Positions 1-11,470 of a stretch of DNA of 64,000 bases are shown piece after piece (positions within the stretch are counted from its first letter, which is position 1; each line of letters begins with the position of its first letter). Origin of the DNA: Brachycybe producta (Eukaryota > Arthropoda > Diplopoda > Playtdesmida > Andrognathidae). The stretch covers positions 15,087,854 through 15,151,853 of the forward strand of contig JAUPFP010000001.1 in NCBI GenBank assembly GCA_036925085.1, read 5' to 3'. Under the pieces are notes generated by a model. That model saw nothing but the letters and a program-made list of their open reading frames with translations. It did not search any database and had not been told where the DNA came from. Both the position numbers and the translations under genes were made by a program.

Positions 1-744
1 TCGTAACGAGCAAATGAGTGCACCGGGTTAAAAAACCCGAATGCCTGAACCTCCGCCGGAACCACTGGAGCGGGCGTCCAAGCAGCAGCACTAACCTTGC
101 GAGGTTGCCTGCTCCGGTCCTCCGAAACATCAGACTCGGACTCAGCCTCCGAGGGTACCGCCATGTGAACCCTCGGTTGCTGTCTGGGTGCGGGAGGAAC
201 TCCCCAGCCAATCCCCCTAGGAGATGGCCCGGGTGCTTCCTGCAGAGGTACCAGCCTGGCTTGCACTGGTGGCACCTCCCTCCGTGCGCCTTCATGCACG
301 GGCGACAGTGCAAACCGAGGATCCACCCTCGGTTCAATCACCGACCGGGACAGCAGTCCTTCCAACCGAAGGACATCTATCCCGTAGGTGATCTCCACGA
401 GTTGCTACTCGGAAAGCGTGACCAAGAACGCCCGTCCCTCCCATGCAGTCTCATGTGGAAACCTGGACAACCGGCCGTGGCCGATCGCCATTCCCGATGA
501 GATCACCATCGGAACCACTGTCTTCCAACGGGTATTCCCCAGGAAGAATGTCACTGCGGCATTTCCGCACCGTGACCCACTCATCCCGGAAATTTCCGTC
601 TAAGCTGCCTCCTCGTTCTCCTGTCTCCAGGGGAACTCCAAATTCCGCCCCAAGGGGATGGTCGACTATGCGGCTGCATAACTCTAAATTCGCACCTGTT
701 CCAATTTCCCGACCTTCCGTCGGTACTTTCGGGGTTGGCTCTAT
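1..744 (-). pseudogene. Gypsy family A gag, N-terminal part (copy A0)
   Basis: The minus strand encodes the N-terminal part of a gypsy gag closely related to the gag genes at 47.5-49.06 kb and 50.73-52.49 kb; the proline/arginine-rich linker and the residues before the capsid domain can be matched by eye. Gag would be the structural protein of the virus-like particle. The codon matching the gag ATG of the 50.7 kb copy reads ATA here (742-744), and the frame is interrupted, so this copy is inactive. The element runs off the left edge of the window, so capsid, zinc knuckle and pol are not visible. Confidence 0.75.
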
Positions 745-1318
745 TTTTCACCGCAAATAAATGGTAAAATCCGGACAAAACCACCAGATAGCAGATCTCC
801 ACCGTCGAAAATGGTAAATTCACGGACAAAAGTCCGTAGAATTCCGTAACGAATAGATGGAACCGTGCAAAACTGCAGTCTCACGGACAGAAGTCTGTGT
901 CCCACGGTAATGGACAGTCAGAGTTTGACTCTACCGGTTTCAACTGCGGTCCAACGGACAAAAGTTCGTTTTCCACAGTGTACTTCACGGTAACCGACCT
1001 TTTACCACTTTCTACCGTGGTTCTACGAACAAAAGTCCGCACCCCACGGTGTACTTGCTGTAAAAACACCATACAGCACCACAAACCACGGTACCACGGA
1101 CCGTAGTCCGTGCCCCATGGTAAATGGACAGTAAATTTACCGTTCACCACGGTACAACGGACCGAAGTCCGCCTCACGGTCAACCAACGGTAAAGTTCAG
1201 TAAACAGTGGTTTCCGCCGCTGTTCCGCGGACCAAAGTCCGCACAAAGTGGCGTATTTTCATCCACGGTAAACAACCGTGTAAGAGATGGGGTACAGTTA
1301 CCTGGCACCTCCACCAAT
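745..1318 (-). promoter_or_regulatory. Gypsy A0 leader with palindrome array
   Basis: Untranslated leader between the 5' LTR and gag. It holds seven 16-bp imperfect palindromes of the form ACGGAC-N4-GTCCGT, starting at about 822, 883, 954, 1025, 1096, 1157 and 1227. Start-to-start spacings are 61, 71, 71, 71, 61 and 70 bp. Short CCGTGG/ACGGTA blocks fill the spacers. Copy A1 has an equivalent array. Possible roles are RNA packaging stem-loops or protein-binding sites, as in the insulator array of the Drosophila gypsy leader; this is inference. Confidence 0.7.
1300..1316 (-). other. Candidate primer-binding site of copy A0
   Basis: Two bases inside the 5' LTR end the minus strand reads TGGTGGAGGTGCC, beginning with the TGG expected opposite a tRNA 3' CCA. 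The complementary tRNA was not identified. In copy A1 the equivalent stretch is deleted, so this is the only primer site visible in the window. Confidence 0.45.
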
Positions 1319-2085
1319 TGTAACGTCCCGCCTGGACCGTTACAATGCGTGGCAAGTAGAAACAAAACTTTTCCACTTACTGGTAACCAAGCTCCGACAA
1401 AGGGGATGGGACCGCATCCGTAGCCGCCTCTCACGGTTAACACCTTGGGCGGTGTCGGCGCGGAACTCCCTCGTCGGTGAAACACGACGGTAAAACGCCG
1501 CTTCGGCCGGTAAATCATGTCGGCTCGCGGTAAAACCGGAGTTTCACCGCGAGCCGACATGATTTACCGGCCGAAAAAGGATGGGGATAGACATGGCGTT
1601 GACCCCAAACCGGCAACCCACCCTCCCAAGGTAAACCCCCAAGAAATGACACGACACAAGTGTAGACGAATAAAAGTGTTTAATTCACACTTATGAAGTG
1701 AAAAATGATGAGTATTTACAGACGGCTGGTCCGTTTGACCAGCCCAAAAGCACTTTATATAAAACAAGGGCCAAATGGCCAAGGCACAAAACGAAAGACA
1801 GTGGAGGTCTACCTGACCTGCATCCACAGGTCTAGTCTCCTCAGCTGCCTACAACCAATTGCCCAGATCCTGTGGCTGACCAGGCCACAGGAAACCTCCA
1901 GGCAACTCCACCTGGAGGGGACAGAGGTCACATCTGACCTCTCACCCATAGACTTCATGGTGAGAGGCCTGCTGACACCAAAATGGCGTCCGTCCCAACA
2001 GCCTACTGTAGCTGTCAGGCTGACCACCATAGGGAATTCGTCTGCTCATTCAAAAATTTGAAAATGAGCAAACGAGGTTGCCACA
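1319..2085 (-). mobile_element. 5' LTR of gypsy copy A0
   Basis: On the minus strand the LTR starts TGTGGCAACC and ends GGGACGTTACA, 767 bp. It matches the LTRs at 19421-20210, 38177-38932 and 60995-61784, which share the same ends and the same internal landmarks (repeated GACCTC block, ATTAAA-type signal, GC-rich stem near the 3' side). It is placed as the 5' LTR because leader and gag follow it on the minus strand. Confidence 0.85.
1502..1575. repeat. Perfect 30-bp hairpin inside the A0 LTR
   Basis: Positions 1502-1531 and 1546-1575 are perfect reverse complements around a 14-base centre. The other family A LTRs have only a short stem here (about 10 bp, built on CGCGGTAGA and TCTACCGCG), so the stem was lengthened in this copy. 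Confidence 0.9.
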
Positions 2086-2139
2086 TGGTGGTTGTCAAAA
2101 TGGAAATAATGGGTTTGATTATTGATTAATATAGGCACC

Positions 2140-3140
2140 GTCTTCATTCCATTAAATAGAACTTGGATTTCCTCGGTGCAGATGGTTTTTGGCATCGTCG
2201 TTTCTGTGACGGTTCATCAACCTCTTTCTTCGGTTTTGGTTTGTTGGTGCACTGGAACGATGTGTCCAGGCTCCTGACACTGGTAGCAGATGAGTCGTCC
2301 AGTAGACTTCCTTCTTGGCGAGAATATTGATCCACCATCTTGGTTATCCCTGGTGTCCTGCAACTTTTCAGACATGGCTGCATTCTTGCCATTCCATGTC
2401 TGTTGTTTCTTCTGCTACTGTGCTGCTGCTTCGGTTGTTGAGGCTTCTGCTGCTGGGCCGACTGGTTACCAGTATTTGTTTTGTAGACTAGCATCTTTTC
2501 TTCAATCAACTCTCCCTCTGTCTGGGCTGCAAACTTCGTGAAGTTGTAGAGATTGTCGTTCGGTGCGCCACACAGCTACTGTTTCAAAGATGGTAGAATA
2601 CTTTTCCTCAATCTCGAGATCAGCAAAGAGTAGTCATCATTCGGATATATTCTTTGATACATTTCTGCATACTCTTCTGCATAGACTTTAAAAGACTCAT
2701 TATTTTTTTGGGTCCTTGCGGACAGCTCGTTTTTCATTCTCACTTTCTGGTGAGGTAACAGAAATTCGTTAATAATTCCATTCCTCATCATTGGCCAATT
2801 TATTTCGCCATATTCCAAGCAAAAATGCGCAAGCCATTTGATTGCTCGTTTATGAAGGAGACCAGTAAAGTGGCTGCATCACTGCAGGGAGTTGGGAGGG
2901 TGTGCAATCACGATATCGTCGAACTCTTTGACATATAGAAGTATGTTCTCACTCCCAATATACTTTGGGAACCCTTGTAGCAGATGTAGCGAATTCTTTT
3001 CAGAATACGGCGTGGGTCCCAGGTATGGAGTTCATTTAGGAGCTTCTGGCCTGAGCTTGCACCTGGATTTTGTTGGTGACTTGGTTCGATTTCTGAGATT
3101 ACTCTTACGTGTGTTCAAGGTGGCGTGAAGTCGATTCTCC
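2140..3140 (-). pseudogene. Gag relic of a second gypsy lineage
   Basis: Minus-strand coding pieces resemble a Ty3/gypsy gag. The capsid-like piece (about 2576-2818) contains FKVYAEEYAEMYQRIYP and a following leucine-rich stretch. Downstream lies a glutamine/asparagine-rich linker and then a degenerate zinc knuckle (about 2245-2290) reading CYQCQEPGH, after which the frame is lost before the last cysteine. Several frame changes and stops separate the pieces. It lies between the A0 5' LTR and the A3 3' LTR, and its own LTRs were not recognised. It is not close to the family A gag. Confidence 0.6.
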
Positions 3141-3146
3141 ACATAA

Positions 3147-3874
3147 TGTAATGATCCGGTTGGTCGCCACAACACCCTGGCAAGATATCCACCAACCTTA
3201 CCAGATCCTGACTCCATTGGGATGGGATCCCAGTGCTGGCTAGCCCTCCTCTTGTCCATCCACGTTCTGGGTAGTGACAGTCCGGAGTCCTCCCCGCAAG
3301 TCGATGGTGAAATCCTGCCGACCGAAATAAAGAATCCACGGTAAATCCCCATTGGATCTTACCGTGGACACAAACACGAAGTACCGGTCAAAAATGCTGG
3401 AAACATGACGAATAAAAGACGGTCATGGTCCAGTGTTTCCCAACTGGAAACCCCCACCCTCCCCATGGTAATTTCCCCAGTAAATTACACGGACATAGTG
3501 TGCGTAAATAAAAAAAGATATAATTTATTCATATAAATTATTAAACACTTACTAAAAAAATAATGTTGTGGCTAATTCAGAAAGGAGAGATGTTGAAACA
3601 CAACACAAAGAACAATGATGATCCAGATGATGGTAGCCATCTTGTCCACCCAGCAGTAAAACCAACATGCACTCTGCATCCAAGGGTCTAACACACTGCC
3701 CAGTATATAATGGCACCATCCATTATATGCCCCCAGGCTGTTCTACCTGGGGGTTGACAGTGACCTTTGCTGGCATTTCTGTCATCTGCCAGGCAGCCTA
3801 CTATAGCAGCCTAGCAGACGACAACAGGAGTTTTAGTCTGCTCCTACTAAAAGGAGCAAAACTGGGTTGTCACA
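3147..3874 (-). mobile_element. 3' LTR of gypsy copy A3 (diverged family A)
   Basis: Minus-strand LTR beginning TGTGACAACCC and ending CATTACA, 728 bp, diverged from the other family A LTRs. On its upstream (right) side the minus strand reads GGGAAGTTGAGAGGAT, the same polypurine tract seen before the 3' LTRs of A1 and A2, which fixes it as the 3' LTR. Confidence 0.75.
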
Positions 3875-4416
3875 ATCCTCTCAACTTCCCTGATCTTTCC
3901 CGGGATCAGGTCAGTCTAACCAGCAAGGATTGCGCCTGTGACCCTCACTCAGTTTCAGGCTGACTTCGTTGGTGGTGGACCAATCAGAGTTTGAGAGTGG
4001 CAAGTTGTGGACCCTGCCATAGGGTCCGACTTGTCAGAAGATCTACGAGGGTGGCTGCGGAATCAGACACACTCCCTCATAGTGGTTGGGTAACAAATTC
4101 CCCAACCAAGTCGCATCCAAGGAGACGCTGGATGCATGGTGCCACGAGCTGGACTAGATGAATTAATCCAGCTCCTGTCCCCACCACATCCAAAATTGCA
4201 AAGCATCTCCTTATCGGGTTGATGACCAACTACACCAGATACTCTGTACTGCCAAAAGCAAGCACATACCACATGCTAAAAGACGGCAATGACGGCGCCC
4301 ATGGTACCGGGAGTGGCTCTCCCAAATGGTAATAACCAAAGTATTGGAACCCCTACATTCCCGACTACATCCACGGACCTCTCCTTCTCAATACGGAGGA
4401 CTGGCTCCAAAGCATC

Positions 4417-4456
4417 GACCCTCGCCCTCAGGCTCCCCAGCCTGAGGGTGAGGGTC
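4417..4456. repeat. 18-bp hairpin with CCCC loop
   Basis: Arms 4417-4434 and 4439-4456 are reverse complements with one mismatch and a four-base CCCC loop, inside the A3 ORF3 relic. The matching stretch of copies A1 and A2 has no such structure. Confidence 0.85.
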
Positions 4457-4467
4457 AATTTTTTGGA

Positions 4468-4531
4468 CCCCTAGGACTGGAAGAAAGATCCAGGTCTGGG
4501 GAGACCTGGATCTTTCTTCCAGTCCTAGGGG
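4468..4531. repeat. Perfect 30-bp hairpin with GGGG loop
   Basis: Arms 4468-4497 and 4502-4531 are perfect 30-base reverse complements with a four-base GGGG loop. It begins 12 bases after the preceding hairpin, so two fold-backs lie side by side. Confidence 0.95.
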
Positions 4532-5230
4532 TTCGAAAACCCCATCGTCAGGATCCGGAGAGAAGAGTGTGCTTCCATCGGAAGGCACGATGGAATCCTC
4601 TGCGGTGTCCATTCCCGCCTTCGAGGCAATGACAAGGGTACCTCCCAATAAGGTATCTCTGCTTTCCTCAGCCAGGCTAGCCAATTCTAGCCAGTTTTGG
4701 TCCACTGCAGTACCAAGCTTTGTTGGTGAGTTGGCCGCCAAACTGATGGCCTCCTCTCCGATGGGTGTGCTTGCCCCCACCTGCTCACCAACCACCGGAA
4801 TCTCCATTGCTCCCAACTTATTGGTCGCCCTCGGTGATTCCACGGTGTATCGGTGTCAACCGTCCCCACACACCCAAAATACAGAGGGGTCCAGGGGGGA
4901 TGCCTGAGCCACCACAGCATCCCCAGCCAATAGCAGGCGCAAAGGTCCGCCATTGGCCAGGTCAGCTATGGCCTGCCCCACAGAGTCCGGGGAGCATGCA
5001 GGATCTGACTCCAACAGCCCTGCATCACCAGGATGCAGGGAACTGATGGAGGAGGAAGAACTGCCGCTCCCAACACCGATATCCTCTTTTTCCACTGTGG
5101 CTACCAGTAACAAAGCAAAAACTACGGTCAGTTTTTGTTTAACGGCGATGGAGAAAGATTTCCACGGGTTTTCACCATGCAAAATCGCGGTGGCCAAAAC
5201 CGTGTTCACTGTTCATGGCCCTTCCCACGG

Positions 5231-5590
5231 TTTGAACCAGTAAAAACAGGTTTAGCACTAAGGGAATTGATTCCCACGGACTTTTACCATGTGCAATCAC
5301 TTTCTGACTGTCCAAACTCCGTGGTCCAAGGTCAAAACTGTTCCCAACGGTGTTTCTACGGTCAGAATCGCCCAAAATCACATCCTGCCCCTCCAAACAC
5401 CATAAAACCTGGTCTTCACCAAGTTTCATGGCACTCGGTCAGTCCCCCGGCGGTAGCGCCACCGATAACAAAATAATGGCAGAGCCTCCGCTGAAACCAC
5501 GTGTGCAAGCAGTCAATGACTGCTTGACACACCCAAAGACAATAAAACAATACTGTCCATGGGCAGAAAAGAAAGATTCCCCTTTGGGGA
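5231..5590 (-). other. Degenerate intron-like segment of copy A3
   Basis: This stretch matches the segment between pol and ORF3 in copies A1 and A2 and keeps phrases such as CCACGGGTTTTCACC and CCACGGACTTTTACC. The site aligned with the GTAAGT donor of A1 reads GGAAGT, so the donor would be lost here. Confidence 0.5.
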
Positions 5591-5594
5591 CTTC

Positions 5595-6575
5595 CTATTT
5601 TTCTTCTGGCATCCAGTAGTATTGAGTTTTTCTTCGTATTTTGCCGGTAATAATGACATTTTGGCGGCCGTCTCTGTTTAATTTTGTAAACAAGATGCTC
5701 TTAGCTGCCAATTTTACCTGTAAATCAGCTAAAAACGGCGGCTGGGCGGCTAAAACACCATTATCCACCTCTACTACTGTTCCCATGGAGATTGTACCAT
5801 CATCTGCCTTTTTAGGGGCAGACACATGGCATGAATCTCTGCGAAAAGACTCAGGAGAGAGATAATGTGTGGAAATTCCTCCTGCAGACTTCATACCAAG
5901 TCTGCAGTTGGACATTATGGATTTCTCCACCCAGTTCACCCCGGGTGACCGCCATCTGTCTGTGACAGACAGGCAGTTTCCCATCTAAGGGTCTCTGGGT
6001 GCCCAGTTTTTGTTTTTCCTCACTAGGCCATTGTCGCATTCCAGGGATCAGCCGGATCTCTCCCACATGAACTCATAGAGTCTATGTAGATTCCTGGTGT
6101 CTACTGGTGCCTCAGAGGAAGCTTGTACTACCTCAGAAGCCTTCGGTTTCCTCGGACGGAGGTTATACCGGGGCTGAGGTGCTTCCTCTGCCTCAGAGTC
6201 ATTAGACACATCAGGAAAGAAGGGCTGACTGGAAGGTCCTGGAGGGACATTACCCATCCTCTCACTTCCATCAGTCTTGGACTCGGCTTCACTGGTCCCT
6301 TCGGAGTTCGATGAGGTGTCAGAGCCTCTCAGGCCATCTTCCTCACGAACTCCACATGTGGGAAAGTATGGCTTCAAGTTATCAACATGAAACCGTTCCC
6401 GCACTTTCCGACCATACCCATCTACGAATTCTACCTCGTAGACTAGGTCGGAAACCTGCCGGACCAAAGTAATCAGTTCAGCATTGTACGCAAAGTTCCA
6501 CTTCTTGGCTTGGCCGAGCTTACCAGCCATATCCCTCATCCAGAAAACTCGGTCTCGGAATTTGGCACAACTGTA
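5595..6575 (-). pseudogene. Pol C-terminus and extension of gypsy copy A3
   Basis: The minus strand encodes the end of the integrase, with the GPY/F-like module EFVDGYGRKVRERFHVDNLK, then an acidic serine-rich tail with YNLRPRKP. A post-integrase extension follows (about 5600-5985) that keeps KKADDGTISM as in A1 and A2. Frames differ between the pieces. The element is cut at about 6575, just inside the integrase C-terminal region, and the mariner relic begins shortly after. Confidence 0.7.
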
Positions 6576-6703
6576 GATGAGAATGCCTTTTTTAGAATTT
6601 AAATAAGTGTGCCTTTAATTTCTTACCACAAAGTTTTTTGGTCTGCAGAGGGCACTGTAGCACAGCGGTGCGATTACCAATTGGTTCGTCTGCTAGCTTG
6701 AAA

Positions 6704-7719
6704 ATGCCGTTCACTGAAGAAGACAAAATTGCCATCAAATTTTTTCATGAAAACAAAAATTATGGTGCTAAACGAATTCTTAAAGAATTTCCAAACAAAG
6801 GATGGAGTTTACGCGGACTGATGAACCACCTTCTTCAAAAGGTAAACAAAACCGGCAGTGTTCTGCATCGGAAAGGCAGCGGGGGAAACCGGACTGCGCT
6901 CATTGACAATAACAGCAATGCCATTAATGAGCTCATTTTCAGTCAGGAAGAACAACCGTCAAACTCCCAACATGAAATTGCAAAGTTCTTCTGTGTCCAG
7001 AATAATCAAAAAGGAACAACTTAAAATGTTTCAAAAAACATCGGGCAACAGAATTAATTGAAAATAACAGTGACTCTCATCTTTCACATTGCAAACAACT
7101 TTTGCGTCGTTTCCCAGAACACAAAGTGAGCTTCATATTTTTCACAGATGAAAAAGTTTTCACTGTTGCTCAACCTACCAATAAGCAGAACGATCATGTT
7201 TACGCACCAGCTACAGCTAGAAAGAATGACATACCCACTGAACGATTGCTGCAAATGAAACCAAAGTTCAGCAAATCAGTAATGGTGTCGGTGGGAGTGT
7301 CATTGTTGGGTGCCACAGGAATTCATTTTGTTGAACCGGGAGTCAAAATTAATGGCGAATACTACCGCAACGAACTTCTGAAAAACTGTCTCCTTCCTGA
7401 CATGAAGGAAATGTCAGAATTCTTCATTTTCCAGCAGGATGAAGCCCCTGCTCACACTGCCAAGGATACAGTTGCGTTTCTCACCCAGGAAACACCCGAA
7501 TTCATCAAACCGAATTTGTGGCCACCCAATAGTCCCGACCTCAACCCCGTTGACTATGGCATTTGGGGCGTCATGCAAGAAAAAGTTTACCGAAGCAAAA
7601 TAAACAGCGTTGTTGAGCTGAAAAATCGAATAACGCAGGCTTAAAGTGAGCTAGATCAAAGCATCATAAACGCTGCAGTGCAAAAGTGGTGGATCCAACT
7701 AAATGCATCATTAACGTAA
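6704..7719 (+). pseudogene. Tc1/mariner-type transposase, broken
   Basis: Starts at the ATG of MPFTEEDKIAIKFF, followed by a helix-turn-helix region (GAKRILKEFPNKGWSL). The catalytic domain shows FFTDEKVF, then FQQDEAPAHT, then NSPDLNPVDYGIWGVM, giving the three acidic residues of the DDE/D triad. Frameshifts around 7020-7100 and a stop at about 7643 split the gene; coding similarity continues to a stop at 7717-7719. Terminal inverted repeats were not found. Such transposases cut and paste their element at TA sites; this one cannot be functional. Confidence 0.85.
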
Positions 7720-8159
7720 CAGATATTAGAGCCGGTTTTCATCGCTTCTCCTTTTGGGATTGCTTAAGGGAAGCCTTCCTCTTAGAGGCCAGTTTTTTCC
7801 ACCAGTCAGCCATCCTGTTGGATGGTGTCTAGTGAACACTACACGGACGCCCCTCTAATTGAACTAACTTGACCAATGTCCATATCAACCAAGTGTTCCT
7901 GCACATGTTGCACCCTGTTCAGGATAAATGACTACCCGCCGTGAACAAAAGGATTTAGATTGTTTTTATTTTTATTCTCATTACTTTATTCTTATAATGT
8001 GAGTCGCATCGTAGTCGGCCTTTATGTTAACTTTTATTTAGTTCTTTCTTGGGAAAAACATTCCCCATTCTGTATTTTTCTTTTTTTTCAGAGAATTTTT
8101 ATTATTAAATTGTTTTATGTTGGGGGGCCCTGGCTCGAGTCATGCTAGTGCATTTTCTA
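7720..8159. other. No recognised feature
   Basis: Non-coding, increasingly AT-rich sequence after the mariner relic. No reading frame with recognisable motifs was seen. Confidence 0.5.
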
Positions 8160-8545
8160 TTTTGATGTTGAAGATAAGTTATGATGCCCACGAGCAGTGG
8201 CGTAGCTAGAGTTTGTGCTACCCTTGGCGGTCCTTGAGTTTGCCACCCCTTCCTAACGAAAAATACAACAAGATACACATCTGTGGCGCAACCAGGATAC
8301 TGGTCTGGAAGGAGCAAAACGATATTATCGATATCCAGTGATTGGAATAGTTTATATAATTTTAAATTAATTGCGAAATTATTAAATAAACTAGTACCCA
8401 GACTTAAAAGCATAATGCTGGATTGCAGAATACATATGGCGAGCACAGCGAGGGAAATTTTTTTTATAATTTCTTCTTGGACCATCCCCAAAAAAGTGTC
8501 ACCCAGTTCAGACCGCCCCAACCCCTGAACGATGCCAAACCAAGC
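8160..8545. mobile_element. Possible DNA-transposon terminus
   Basis: From about 8194 the text reads CAGTGGCGTAGCTAGAG, a phrase I associate with terminal inverted repeats of animal DNA transposons (hAT or related), followed by a GC-richer block ending near 8545. No matching inverted terminus and no transposase were found, so the family is unassigned. Confidence 0.3.
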
Positions 8546-10045
8546 TGGAGGTAAGTAACACCCTGTATTTGGTTTCATACAAAATGATAGCCTAGGGGGT
8601 ACATCCTCACGAACGTTGCCTCCCTACCACAGTTTTTTCTTGTCGTGAAGGTGGTCTCAAAGGATTCTTGTTTACACCCTGGAGTGTGGCCACTTGAGCC
8701 TAATTACATCTCTTGGGTATATGACATGCCTATTGCTCAAGTCTACAAAAGGTCATACACCCAATTTTTCCGTGTCTATTCTCACATATATACAATGCTT
8801 AGTCCACATTTTCATGGGCCAATGGACAACATAATTTATCTTTAATACATAAAAACTTCTTGTTGCAATAATTGGAACAGTGCCATTTCTCCTCATTCAT
8901 TTGTTCTTTACAGGATGTAGCTACTACTGGTAAAGAGATAAAAAGGGCCCCAGACTACATTATTTAGGTTTCAGGTCGCCATCTTTTTGGAAAACAACAC
9001 CCCAAAAACAGAACTTAAGCAAAGCAAATTACAGTCATTTGTCACACCCTTTTGTGAGTGGCAGACCAAATATCAACCAATTAGAAATTGAAAATGGTGG
9101 GCAATTTCGCTGTGCTTTACTGTACTGTGCTTGCCTGTATTTTACTAGCTCCATGCTGATGCTTCTAGTTTTGTTTTGAAGTCTACCTATGTCAACAAGT
9201 ATCAACATAAGGATAGTATCATTTGTAATGAAACTGCCAAGTCTTCAGTGGCACAACAACGAGGAGGATGGGGAAAGTTAATCTCCGGGCGCCAACAAAC
9301 AGGGACTTGGCGCCCCTGTTTGTTGGCCCTAGAAATTAAAATTATAAACGACTTATAAATTTTGAAATTATACTTTCTTTCCTACTATTTTCCTTATTCC
9401 ACATTAATTTAGTAGTTTTCATGTATTGTACAAATTACCCACACTAGTTAATCTGTCGTGCAATTTGCAAAATTTACAAAAAGTTGTACACTGCTATAAG
9501 CAATACGTATACTATTATGAATATAGTAGGGTTTTGATTTTAAACTAACACTTGCAAGCCTAAAAATTTCACATTTATTCACACAATACAAACTACTCAA
9601 ATTTGTGTGAGTAGCTAGCTGTTAGGGAGGTAAGGGGGCGTTCACAGTAATGTAGACTCCGGGCACAAAATTCCTAGTTGCGGCAGTGCAAGTCTTCATT
9701 AAGTGGCTCTGTGCCCCCTTTTTGCTTATTTGTTGTTGTGTGTTCTGAGTCGTTGAAAAAATTTTTAAACAACACAGCCATTCAACTCTTGATGTGGTTA
9801 AAATTTCTAAAGACGGCAGTCTTCAGACATCTTTCTTCATCATTCTTAATTAAACTGATTGTTTGCTGGTGTTTAATGATGACGTATGGCCAACCCATGT
9901 CATGATTATAGAGTGGAGTAGCCCAAGCTATAAACATCATAATTTTTACTTTACTCTCAATAACCAAGCTTCTCTAAGAAGGCAGTCAAGTTCAAACATT
10001 TGAAATATCTCCTGTGGACTATTCTGTACATGCCAATAAAGAAAT
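8546..10045. other. AT-rich non-coding stretch
   Basis: No coding motifs were recognised. The only structure noted is a hairpin with 14-bp perfect arms at 9291-9304 and 9314-9327 (GCCAACAAACAGGG and its complement). Confidence 0.5.
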
Positions 10046-11470
10046 GTACTAGTCAACGCTAGGAGCCTAATGAATAAATTGGCCAAAAGACCAGTAGGTT
10101 GTTGAGAAAAATCTCATTACTCGACACACAAGGCCGCAGTACAATGTTGGATAATCTCTGTAATCCTGGGAACCGAATGTTTCCACTGCTTGGACTCAGA
10201 AACATTGGTGTACTCCTCCCAGTAGTAATGAGACCATATGCTGGTGGTGGGACTACTACCACCAATGACTGGTGTTCTCACCTTAGGTACTATGCCTGAC
10301 AGTTGACTCCACGGAGTAAACACCAGAGTCACCTTCGGAGATCCCGATCCCTTCAGTGGCACCATGCCAATGGAAGCCTGCTTGCAAATCTACATTGACT
10401 TTCCATGGCACCTATGACTTGGTTGGGTTGAATGACGGTCCGGCCACAATACCATCTTGCACACGGGCAGTACTAGGACTGGATTTCAGATCTCCCTTCG
10501 TCTCAGCTTTATTTGCCTTGTTACGGTTAGGCAGCTGAGAAGATGGTTTACCATGCTGGGCCTTGCAGTCTCCGAAGGTGCATGAACCTTCTTCAACTTT
10601 AAGGACTTAGAAGATGTCTGTTGTCTAGTCAAAACTGTCTTGGCCGATGCCACGCCCAAAACTGATTTGGATACTGGGACAGTACTCTTAGTGAACCTAC
10701 CACCACGTCTCCAAAGAAGAGCTTTCTTCCCCTGTGCAAGATTCGGATTTACTCTTGCTACCAGCAACCTTTGCAGGAGTGCAACTATATATTGCTGTCA
10801 GGGTGACCCTTTGAGCTCCTGACACAACAGTTCCTCCAAAACATGTTGCTTGCTAAAGCAAAGGTGCAATGGTCCTAATGATCCCTTTACTTTTGTTTGC
10901 ATGAGGTCCAACCAACCGAACAGGATTCTAGAGAAAACAATCTGGCAGGTTCGGGAAGTCTTTCCCTTGGACTTTAAACTCCTTTGGCACTTATATTGGT
11001 CCTCCTTTTTTCCCCAGAAGACCTTTAGGGATTTCAGGACTACCTCGACCAGAAGTTTTGCCTTCTCCTTTTTGGTGAGTGGAGAGGTTGGAGTGGGAGG
11101 ATGGAACCTCTTCTGGCCCTTTCCACCTCCAACTGGCTGAGGTTTACCTCGCCTGCTTTGTGCTTGAATTAAAAGCTGAACAACCTTCTTCTCCGCCCTC
11201 CGCTCCTTTCTCAGCTGGCAAACTTTCACTCTGAAGATTTTCCAGCTACTGTCACTGGCAAACCAGTGGTTTTGAGAAAACCTTCATGCCATGGAAGCCC
11301 TGTAGACCCATCAGGACCGATGCTGACAGTGGGTAACAACCCAATGGCCATGTTAAACTGCTTCAGGTACTCTGCCTTCGCAGCAAGCTCACTGTTGGAT
11401 TTCTCCCCTTTCTCATGCGAGCAGCATGCTTAGCAGCTTCACAGCTTAAAAGTTTCTTGCCGCTGGATGG
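10046..11470 (-). pseudogene. Diverged gypsy ORF3 relic
   Basis: Minus-strand relic of a protein related to family A ORF3. Around 11300-11460 the translation has lysine-rich text followed by LAAKAEYLKQFNMAIGLL, comparable to LKAKEEALKKFTPAVGL in copy A1. Around 11100-11230 it reads RRAEKK then GGGKGQKRFHPPTP, matching GGGKGQKRSRPHTP. Around 10690-10760 it reads NLAQGKKALLWRRGGRF against TLAPKEKPLFRDGRGRF. Order and strand agree with ORF3. Frames are broken and no LTR of the same element was identified. It shows that ORF3 existed in a lineage clearly older than A1/A2. Confidence 0.5.

Larger units (their letters stand above)
3875..5230 (-). pseudogene. ORF3 relic of gypsy copy A3
   Basis: Broken minus-strand remains of the ORF3 seen intact-length at 58-60.9 kb. 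The C-terminal domain is recognisable around 4063-4340, where FGCGG sits in the same context as AFGCGGFPVV of copy A1. The N-terminal acidic region is visible around 4860-5210 with SLHPGDAGLLES. Frames change repeatedly. Two hairpins at 4417-4531 interrupt the middle. Function of ORF3 is unknown. Confidence 0.6.

Noticed and set aside
881-1560. Open frames across the A0 leader and LTR as proteins
   Set aside because: They lie over palindrome arrays and LTR sequence and have no conserved motif.
4276-4843. Open frames on both strands of the A3 region as new genes
   Set aside because: They overlap decayed ORF3 and hairpins; the openness comes from palindromic and GC-rich composition.
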